NCBI GenBank assembly: GCA_030066475.1
Contig: JASJBO010000463.1
Span: forward strand, 1 to 5,024
Length of the DNA stretch: 5,024 nt
Direction: 5' to 3'
Origin: Myxococcota bacterium
GTDB taxonomy: Bacteria; Myxococcota_A; UBA9160; PR03
The notes beneath the pieces are model-generated. The model was not told the DNA's origin. It saw nothing but the letters and a program-made list of their open reading frames with translations, and searched no databases. Positions 1 to 5,024 of the stretch are shown here, piece after piece. The position numbers were made by a program, and so were the translations under genes. The number at the start of each line of letters is the position of its first letter. Positions within the stretch are counted from its first letter, which is position 1.

Positions 1-2186
1 CCGTGAGGCTCGACGGCAGCGCGTCGAGCGACCCGGACGGCGACCCGCTCGAGTTCTTCTGGACGCTCCGCACGCCGCCCGGCAGCGCCGCCTCGCTGTC
101 GGACCCGAACGCCATCTTCCCCACCTTCCAGGTGGATCGGCCGGGCACCTACCTGGCCGAGCTCGTCGTGAGCGACGGCCAGCTCGACAGCGACCCCGAC
201 GAGGCCGAGATCACGACGCTCAACTCGCCGCCCGTGGCCGACGCCGGGCCCGACCAGACGGCCTTCGTGACCGAGACCGTGACCCTCGACGGCAGCGCCT
301 CGAGCGACGTGGACGGCGACCCGCTGACCTACTCCTGGGCGCTCCGGGTGACTCCGCCGGACAGCCGCGCGGTGCTCTCGAACCCCACCCTGCCCATGCC
401 GACCTTCGTGATCGACGAGCCCGGCGCCTACGTGGCGGAGCTCGTGGTGAACGACGGACGCGAGGACAGCGCCCCCGATACGGTCGCCGTCACCACGCTG
501 AACTCGCCTCCGGTCGCGGACGCGGGCCCGGACCAGACGCTGCCCGTGGGCGACACCGCGACCCTCGACGGCAGCGGCTCCACCGACGTCGACGGCGACC
601 CGCTCAGCTACGCCTGGGCGCTCACCTCCGCCCCGCGCGGGAGCGCTGCCGAGCTGTCGGATCCGGGCGCGGTGATGCCGACCTTCGAGCTCGACCTGCC
701 CGGTGCCTACGTCGCACAGCTCATCGTGAACGACGGTCAGGAGAGCAGCGACCCGGACACCGTCACCCTGCTGACCGAGAACTCGGCGCCCGTGGCCGAC
801 GCCGGTCCCGACCAGACGCCGCTCGTGGGCGAGACCGTCACCCTGGACGGCAGCGGCTCGAGCGACGTCGACGGCGACCTGCTCGCCTTCGAGTGGTCCT
901 TCACCGCGCGACCGGCGGGCAGCGCCGCCGTGCTGTCGAATCCCGCGGCCGTCCTCCCGGAGTTCGTGGCCGACGTGCCCGGGACCTACGTGGCGCAGCT
1001 CGTCGTGGACGACGGCCGGGCGCGGAGCGCGCCCGACACGGTCTCGCTCGACACGACCAGCGCGCCGCCGGTCGCCGACGCGGGTCCCGACCAGACGGTC
1101 GCGGTGGGCGACACCGTGTCCCTCGACGGCAGCGGCTCCAGCGACGTAGACGGCGACCTGCTGACCTTCGAGTGGTCGCTCGTCTCCGTACAGCCCGGCA
1201 GCCTCGCCCGCCTCGACGACCGCAGCTCGGTGTTCCCGACCTTCGTGGCCGACCTGCCCGGCACCTACGTGGCCCAGCTCATCGTGAACGACGGCTTCGT
1301 GGACAGCCTGCCCGACACCGTCACCATCGACACCGTGAACTCGGCGCCCGTGGCCGACGCCGGCCCGGACCAGACGGTCCTGCGTACGCAGATCGCCACC
1401 CTCGACGGGACCGGCTCGAGCGATGCGGACCGCGACGTCCTGAACCTGCGCTGGTCCTTCATCGCGCTGCCGCCGGGCAGCGCGGCCGAGCTCTCGAACC
1501 CCGAGGCGGAGCAGCCGACCTTCGTCGTCGACGAGCTCGGCACCTACGTGGTGCAGCTCATCGTAGACGACGGCACGATCAGCAGTGCGCCCGACAGCGT
1601 GGTGCTCAGCACCGAGAACTCGGCACCGGTGGCCGACGCGGGCGAGGACCAGACCGTCTTCGTGACCGACAGCGTCGTGCTGGACGGCTCCGGCTCCGAG
1701 GACGTGGACGGAGACCCGCTCGAGTTCTCCTGGGCCCTCACCTCGGTGCCTCCGGGCAGCACCGCGACGCTCGACGATCCGGCGTCGCCGACGCCGCGCT
1801 TCACCGCAGACCTGCCCGGCAACTACCTGGTGCAGCTCATCGTGAGCGACGGCATGCTCGACAGCCGCCCGAACTCCACGGTCGTCCGCACCGACAACTC
1901 GCCCCCGATCGCCGACGCCGGCCTCGACCAGCGGGTGAGCTTCGGCACGCCGGTGACGCTCGACGGCAGCGGGTCCAGCGACGTCGACGGCGACCCGCTC
2001 GGCTTCCTGTGGCGTCTGATCCAGGCACCGGCCGGCAGCACGGCCGAGCTCTCCGACCCCGCGGCCGAGAGCCCGGGCTTCGAGCCCGACGTCGACGGCG
2101 TGTACGAGTTCGAGCTGGTCGTGAACGACGGCCGCCTCGACAGCCTGCCCGACTCGGTGGTCATCCAGGTGGACCCCCTGCCCGGC
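1..2186 (+). repeat. Tandem array of eight PKD-type domain repeats (279-bp period)
   Basis: Using the V of the VADAG motif as anchor, units begin at 234, 513, 792, 1071, 1350, 1629 and 1908, each spaced exactly 279 bp (93 codons). A partial first unit occupies 1-233 and is one residue shorter in the loop after its conserved Trp (TPPGS instead of VTPPDS). The last unit runs into a different repeat type at 2187. DNA is conserved in blocks, notably around the LDGSGSSDVDGDPL codons (for example near 286, 565, 844, 1123 and 1959). The array therefore arose by tandem duplication inside the gene. Units 4 and 5 share the variant DGDLL-x-FEWS, suggesting a later duplication of neighbours. Unit 6 is the most divergent. 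Confidence 0.92.
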
Positions 2187-4148
2187 CTCGCAGTGACCAT
2201 CCCCACCGTGGGCGCAGGGCTCCAGACCGGGGAGTCCGTGCTCCTCGACGTCTCGACTCACGGGGGCGTGCTGGTCCGGGTGGAAAGCGGAGACCCGAGC
2301 CTCGCGCTGATCGCGCCGGACGCCGTCACCCCGGGCTCGGCCTTCGTGGACTTCTTCGTGCCGAACGGCAGCGACAGCATCGACTACGTGGTGCAGGGCG
2401 TCGCGGGCGCGGAGGGCGGCACGACGATCACGGCCTCGGCGCCCGGCTTCAGCGACGGGAGCGCGACGGCCACGGTGGTGCCGTCGGGCCTGGCGATCAT
2501 CGCGCTGGAGACCCTGCTGCCGCTCGGCGTCGAGGACGTCTTCCAGGTGCTCCTCGGTGTGCCGGATCCCGTCGGCGGCCTCTCCTCGCTCCAGGGCGCC
2601 AGCGCGGCCAACGTGCCCCCGCTGCTCCTGCGGGTCGAGAGCAGCGAGCCGGGCGTGGGTCTGCTCCGCAGCGACGGCAGCGCGTCGGCGGCGGTGGAGG
2701 TCGAGCTCGGTGCCGGCGTCTCGGCGGCGGAGCTCGTCTTCAGCTCCGCGGGCGGTGGCACGACCAACGTCTCGGCCGCGATTCCGGGCTTCGCCGGCGC
2801 GGCCCAGGACGTCTCGATCGACCTCCCGGACATCTCCACCTTCTCGCGCACGATCGGCGCGGGGCTCCAGTTCGGCGGCGTCGCGACCCTGGGCGTCTCC
2901 AACCACGGCGGCGTGCTGGTGCGCATCGAGAGCGGCCTGCCCGCCGTGGCCCAGATCGCCCCCGACGAGACGAGCGCGGGAGCGAACTTCATCGAGGTCT
3001 TCGTGCCCGACGGCACCCGCACCGTACCCTATGTCGTGCAGGGCGTGGCGGACCGCGTCGGCAGCTCGACGATCACGGTCTCGGCGCCGGGCTTCGATGC
3101 GGGCACGGGCACGGTCGACATCGTGCAGCCCGGGGTCGCCATCTCGGCCCTCTCGACGAGCGCCTCGGTCGGCACCCCCGACGTCTTCCTCGTGATCACG
3201 GGCGTGCCCGACGGGGCCGGCATCGGCCTCGCCTCCCTCCAGGACGTGAGCGCGGGGAACCTGTCCCCGCTGGTGCTGACGGTGGAGAGCAGCGATCCGG
3301 GCATCGGCGAGCTCAGTGTCGGCGGCACCACCGCCGGCACCGTGATGGTCGAGCCCGAGCCCGGCCAGTTCCAGACCTTCGTCACCTTCGTTCCGCTCGC
3401 CGCCGGACCCACGACCGTCACGGCGTCGATCCCCACCTTCCTGATCACCAACGCCGGCGTGGTCGACATCGAGGTCGCGCCGCCCGGGATCTCGGTCTTC
3501 TCGCGCACCATCGGCGCCGGCCTCCAGTTCCCGGCCGGCGCTGCCGAGCTCGATGTCGCCGACCACGGCGGTGTGCTCGTGCGCATCGAGAGCAGCGATC
3601 CCGGAGTCGCCCTCGTGGCGCCCGACCGGAACACCCCGGGCTCCGCCTTCATCGACGTGCTCGTGCCGGACGGCAGCGACAGGGCCCCCTACACGGTGCA
3701 GGGCGTGGCGGGCAGCACGGGCAGCGCCACCATCGAGGCCACGGCTCCGGGCTTCACCCCGGGCACGGGGACGATCACGGTGGTGGAGCCGGGGCTCGAC
3801 CTCGCCTTCCTGGCGGGCACGCGCGAGGTGGGCCAGGACGACGCCTTCGTCGTGCTCATCGGTATCCCGAACGCCGCCGGCACGGGTCTGTCCTCGATCC
3901 AGGGCGTGAGCGCCGCCATCGACCCGCCCCTGGCCCTCACACTGACCAGCAGCGACGGCGTGGTGGGAACCGTGAGCGACAACGGCAACGTCGGCGCCTC
4001 GATCACCGTGGAGCTCCCGCCGAATGCCTTCCAGCCGAGCTTCGTGTTCATGCCGCTCGCCCCGGGCGCGACCACGGTAGAGGCCACGATCCCGGGCTTC
4101 CCGCCCATCGACGCGGCGGTGCAGCCGGTGACGGTTACCGCCCCGTGA
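1..4148 (+). CDS. Giant PKD/Ig-like repeat surface protein, 5' end missing
   Basis: The frame is open from the left edge to TGA at 4146-4148 (1,381 codons seen). The GTG at 3 is not the start: it encodes the first residue of a conserved V-x-LDGS repeat motif, so the gene continues upstream. In-window residues 1-728 are eight PKD-type domains of the K319L/REJ kind. Each carries VADAGPDQT, LDGSGSSD, a DxDGD loop, a conserved Trp, a PxF motif and a GTYVAQLIVNDG-like strand; the classical WDFGDG motif is absent. Residues 729-1381 are three copies of a two-module Ig-like unit. There is no catalytic motif, transmembrane helix, LPXTG, PEP-CTERM or obvious dockerin. The protein is Asp-rich and nearly Cys-free. 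Such repeat proteins are usually exported and act in adhesion, matrix or appendage structure; that role is inferred from architecture. The missing N-terminus should hold the signal peptide and any functional head domain. Confidence 0.93.
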   Translation, partial: VRLDGSASSDPDGDPLEFFWTLRTPPGSAASLSDPNAIFPTFQVDRPGTYLAELVVSDGQLDSDPDEAEITTLNSPPVADAGPDQTAFVTETVTLDGSASSDVDGDPLTYSWALRVTPPDSRAVLSNPTLPMPTFVIDEPGAYVAELVVNDGREDSAPDTVAVTTLNSPPVADAGPDQTLPVGDTATLDGSGSTDVDGDPLSYAWALTSAPRGSAAELSDPGAVMPTFELDLPGAYVAQLIVNDGQESSDPDTVTLLTENSAPVADAGPDQTPLVGETVTLDGSGSSDVDGDLLAFEWSFTARPAGSAAVLSNPAAVLPEFVADVPGTYVAQLVVDDGRARSAPDTVSLDTTSAPPVADAGPDQTVAVGDTVSLDGSGSSDVDGDLLTFEWSLVSVQPGSLARLDDRSSVFPTFVADLPGTYVAQLIVNDGFVDSLPDTVTIDTVNSAPVADAGPDQTVLRTQIATLDGTGSSDADRDVLNLRWSFIALPPGSAAELSNPEAEQPTFVVDELGTYVVQLIVDDGTISSAPDSVVLSTENSAPVADAGEDQTVFVTDSVVLDGSGSEDVDGDPLEFSWALTSVPPGSTATLDDPASPTPRFTADLPGNYLVQLIVSDGMLDSRPNSTVVRTDNSPPIADAGLDQRVSFGTPVTLDGSGSSDVDGDPLGFLWRLIQAPAGSTAELSDPAAESPGFEPDVDGVYEFELVVNDGRLDSLPDSVVIQVDPLPGLAVTIPTVGAGLQTGESVLLDVSTHGGVLVRVESGDPSLALIAPDAVTPGSAFVDFFVPNGSDSIDYVVQGVAGAEGGTTITASAPGFSDGSATATVVPSGLAIIALETLLPLGVEDVFQVLLGVPDPVGGLSSLQGASAANVPPLLLRVESSEPGVGLLRSDGSASAAVEVELGAGVSAAELVFSSAGGGTTNVSAAIPGFAGAAQDVSIDLPDISTFSRTIGAGLQFGGVATLGVSNHGGVLVRIESGLPAVAQIAPDETSAGANFIEVFVPDGTRTVPYVVQGVADRVGSSTITVSAPGFDAGTGTVDIVQPGVAISALSTSASVGTPDVFLVITGVPDGAGIGLASLQDVSAGNLSPLVLTVESSDPGIGELSVGGTTAGTVMVEPEPGQFQTFVTFVPLAAGPTTVTASIPTFLITNAGVVDIEVAPPGISVFSRTIGAGLQFPAGAAELDVADHGGVLVRIESSDPGVALVAPDRNTPGSAFIDVLVPDGSDRAPYTVQGVAGSTGSATIEATAPGFTPGTGTITVVEPGLDLAFLAGTREVGQDDAFVVLIGIPNAAGTGLSSIQGVSAAIDPPLALTLTSSDGVVGTVSDNGNVGASITVELPPNAFQPSFVFMPLAPGATTVEATIPGFPPIDAAVQPVTVTAP
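2187..4145 (+). repeat. Three ~650-bp repeats, each encoding two Ig-like modules
   Basis: Three units are anchored on the motif GAGLQ (2211, 2856, 3513): A 2187-2831 (215 codons), B 2832-3488 (219) and C 3489-4145 (219). Each splits in two. The first module (101-102 codons) has GAGLQ, HGGVLVRIES, a P-D-x(3,4)-G-x-x-F loop, a V-P-D/N-G turn, Y-x-VQGVA and APGF. The second (114-118 codons; starts 2490, 3135, 3795) has a V-F-x-V-x-x-G-V/I-P strand, G-L-x-S-x-Q-x-x-SA, SS-D/E-P/G, a T-x-V-x-A-x-IP-x-F strand and a terminal beta strand. Both modules share the order 'SSDPG, acidic loop, VPxG, G-T-T-x-T-A-x-x-PGF', so they probably descend from one Ig-like domain. B and C share the junction ISxFSRTIGAGLQF and are closer to each other than to A. 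Confidence 0.88.
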
Positions 4149-4203
4149 GCCGCGGCCCGGTTGTATCCTGTCCCGCAGGGGGACGCGGGAGGATGAGACC
4201 GAG
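4149..4203 (+). promoter_or_regulatory. 55-bp leader with Shine-Dalgarno that can pair into a hairpin
   Basis: GGGAGG at 4187-4192 is a good Shine-Dalgarno sequence, 11 nt before the ATG at 4204, and it decides that start. TCCCGC (4171-4176) and GCGGGA (4185-4190) form a perfect 6-bp inverted repeat with an 8-nt loop. TCC (4166-4168) can add three pairs with GGA (4191-4193) across a 2-nt bulge, which would bury the whole Shine-Dalgarno sequence. A competing hairpin, GTCCC (4170-4174) with GGGAC (4180-4184), would leave it free. No convincing -35/-10 pair is visible. The short gap and shared strand fit co-transcription with the upstream giant gene. Regulation by folding is inference, and GC-rich DNA forms such repeats easily. 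Confidence 0.4.
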
Positions 4204-4971
4204 ATGAAGACCCGCACACTCCTGCTGATCCCGGCTCTGGTGCTCGCGGCCGGCGCGGCTCGCGCTCTGCCCGTCGTGGCCGTCGACCTGGATCCCGCGA
4301 CGACCGGCGTGCAGGACACGCTCATGGTGACCGACCCGGCGCAGTTCAGCGTCGACATCGTGATCTCCGGCGTCGACGCCGTCACGCCTCTCAACGCCTT
4401 CGAGCTCGACCTCGACTTCGCCCCGGCGGTGCTGCGGGCGCTCTCGGTGAGCAGTGGGGGCTTCCTGCTGGCTCCGACCATCGTCGTGCAGAACGACGTG
4501 GGCACCATGAGCGTGGGCTTCGCGGAGACCACGCTCCTGCCCGCCGGGGCCAGCGGCGAGGGGGTCCTCGCGAGCGTGCTCTTCGAGACGGTCGGGGGCG
4601 GAACGAGCGCGCTCGACCTGAACGACGTGATCCTGTCCGCGCCCTTCGGCGTACGGATCCCGACCGCGGACGTGCAGGACGGGAAGGTGGCGGTGACGGG
4701 CGGTGGGCACGAGCCGATCCCCGAGCCCTCAGCGGCCGCGCTATTCGCGCTCGGCTCGGTGCTCGTGGCCCACCGCCTCGCCGGCCGCCGGCGCGGCGCT
4801 GACCTCCGCGGCGCCGGGAGCGAGGCTACTCGTCCGGCTCGCCCGGCGCCCCGCGCTCCGCGTTCTCGACGAGGCGCGCCAGCTCCCGGATCGCCGCGGC
4901 GCGCTCCTCCCGCGCCCGGGGGGACGGGTCGAAGAGCGAGAGCAGAAGGTTCGCATCGAAGGCGAGCATGA
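4204..4971 (+). CDS. Cohesin-like domain protein with PEP-CTERM sorting signal
   Basis: ATG at 4204 is supported by a Shine-Dalgarno at 4187-4192 and by an immediate signal peptide: KTR, a hydrophobic core (residues 6-19) and a cleavage site after Ala-Arg-Ala21. Residues about 23-168 look like a cohesin-type beta sandwich: FSVDIVISGV, LNAFELDLDFAPAVL, a central GTMSVGFAETTLL strand, GVLASVLFETVGGGTSALDL and a closing V-x-DGKVAVTG strand. This non-cellulosomal cohesin-like form is common in PEP-CTERM proteins. After a Gly-rich linker come PEP at 173-175, a hydrophobic segment (about 176-193) and RRR at 195-197, the signal recognised by exosortase. Such proteins should stop within a few residues, but the frame continues to TGA at 4969-4971, adding about 58 Arg/Pro/Ala-rich residues antisense to the convergent gene. 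That tail is probably not native; the functional end is likely near 4802 after a frameshift or sequencing error. Confidence 0.85.
   Translation: MKTRTLLLIPALVLAAGAARALPVVAVDLDPATTGVQDTLMVTDPAQFSVDIVISGVDAVTPLNAFELDLDFAPAVLRALSVSSGGFLLAPTIVVQNDVGTMSVGFAETTLLPAGASGEGVLASVLFETVGGGTSALDLNDVILSAPFGVRIPTADVQDGKVAVTGGGHEPIPEPSAAALFALGSVLVAHRLAGRRRGADLRGAGSEATRPARPAPRAPRSRRGAPAPGSPRRAPPAPGGTGRRARAEGSHRRRA
4788..4817. terminator. GC hairpin between convergent genes, possible bidirectional terminator
   Basis: CCGGCGCGGCG (4788-4798) and CGCGGCGCCGG (4807-4817) pair in 10 of 11 positions, with one G-G mismatch (4795/4810) and an 8-nt loop, CTGACCTC. It sits just after the PEP-CTERM arginine codons and 8 bp from the stop of the minus-strand gene (4826-4828), where a shared terminator for two converging genes would be expected. 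The loop contains the TGA at 4800-4802 that would end the upper gene in a shifted frame. No T-tract follows on either strand, so it is not a classical intrinsic terminator. In such GC-rich DNA a chance palindrome is possible. Confidence 0.35.
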
Positions 4972-5024
4972 TGCCGAGCCCCAGCAGCTTGGGGTCGCGA
5001 CCCGGCGGGGCGAGCTCGGACACG
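4826..5024 (-). CDS. C-terminal fragment of a convergent gene, possibly a TetR-family regulator
   Basis: The minus strand is open from the right edge to TAG at 4828-4826, giving about 65 residues. A GTG lies at 5023-5021 next to the edge, but nothing shows it is the start and the gene most likely continues beyond the window. The fragment reads as a helix around RDPKLLGLGIMLAFDANLLL, then LFDPSP, then a charged amphipathic helix (REERAAAIRELARLVENAERG) and an acidic tail. The pattern 'DPxLL, hydrophobic helix with F/L-D, FDP, charged helix ending in a Leu-rich segment' resembles the ligand-binding C-terminal domain of TetR/AcrR repressors. The DNA-binding half is not in view, so this is a suggestion only. 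Its last 146 bp overlap the doubtful tail of the PEP-CTERM gene. Confidence 0.55.
   Translation of the reverse strand, partial: VSELAPPGRDPKLLGLGIMLAFDANLLLSLFDPSPRAREERAAAIRELARLVENAERGAPGEPDE

Noticed and set aside
986..1822. Three consecutive minus-strand open frames of identical 279-bp length (986-1264, 1265-1543, 1544-1822).
   Set aside because: Their equal length simply mirrors the 279-bp repeat of the coding strand. They show no ribosome sites or recognisable domains.
1..2186. DxDGD loops of the PKD units as dockerin or RTX calcium repeats.
   Set aside because: The spacing is one loop per 93 residues inside a PKD fold. Dockerins need paired 22-residue EF-hand-like segments, and RTX needs nonapeptide GGxGxD runs; neither is present.
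2384..3652. Long minus-strand open frames opposite the Ig-like repeats (2384-3022, 3029-3652).
   Set aside because: They are related to each other only because they are antisense to units of the same repeat. Ser/Thr/Pro-rich composition and the strong sense-strand domain signal mark them as shadows.
1..4148. Regular repeats as a CRISPR array or satellite DNA.
   Set aside because: The period is a whole number of codons, all units keep the same open frame, and variation follows protein motifs, so these are coding domain repeats.
4161..4166. TTGTAT as a possible -10 promoter element upstream of the cohesin gene.
   Set aside because: Poor match to consensus and no credible -35 at the proper distance in the GC-rich flank.
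893..4207. A 1,104-codon plus-strand open frame overlapping the giant gene in another phase.
   Set aside because: Its product is an Arg/Gly/Pro-rich low-complexity string, the usual out-of-frame shadow of a GC-rich gene. The main frame has clear, repeated domains along the same stretch.
4193..4207. ATG at 4193 as a start codon or leader peptide.
   Set aside because: It gives only four codons before TGA and lies right against the Shine-Dalgarno sequence. The ATG at 4204 yields the signal peptide.
4135..4710. A 191-codon minus-strand open frame opposite the cohesin gene.
   Set aside because: His/Arg/Glu-rich low-complexity product. The opposite strand has a signal peptide, a domain and a sorting signal.

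Overview
The window is strongly GC-rich, with third codon positions dominated by G and C. It carries genes for exported surface proteins. The second gene ends in a PEP-CTERM sorting signal, which points to a Gram-negative bacterium with an exosortase system. Several GC-rich lineages would fit (Myxococcota/deltaproteobacterial groups, Planctomycetes, some Proteobacteria). No marker here fixes the taxon.

Layout. Positions 1-4148 (+) are the 3' part of a very large repetitive gene whose start lies upstream. Its first half in the window (1-2186) encodes eight tandem PKD-type (K319L/REJ-like) domains. Units 2-8 are each exactly 93 codons (279 bp) with no indel. Its second half (2187-4145) encodes three copies of a ~217-residue unit, each made of two Ig-like modules that themselves look distantly related. 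The protein stops directly at the end of the last module, with no visible sorting tail. A 55-bp gap (4149-4203) follows. It holds a Shine-Dalgarno sequence that can be folded into a hairpin.

Positions 4204-4971 (+) are open for a small exported protein: signal peptide, cohesin-like beta domain, then PEP-CTERM motif, hydrophobic helix and arginine cluster. The reading frame then runs about 58 residues past the point where such proteins normally stop, as Arg/Pro-rich sequence antisense to the next gene. A TGA in another frame (4800-4802) and a strong GC hairpin (4788-4817) suggest the real or ancestral end is near 4802. Positions 4826-5024 (-) hold the C-terminal end of a convergent gene, possibly a TetR-type regulator.

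Together, the two plus-strand genes look like a surface module: a long, acidic, probably calcium-dependent adhesin or stalk-like protein, followed closely by a small cohesin-type protein sorted to the envelope. Direct interaction between them is conjecture. There are no RNA genes, mobile elements, CRISPR arrays or phage genes in the window.
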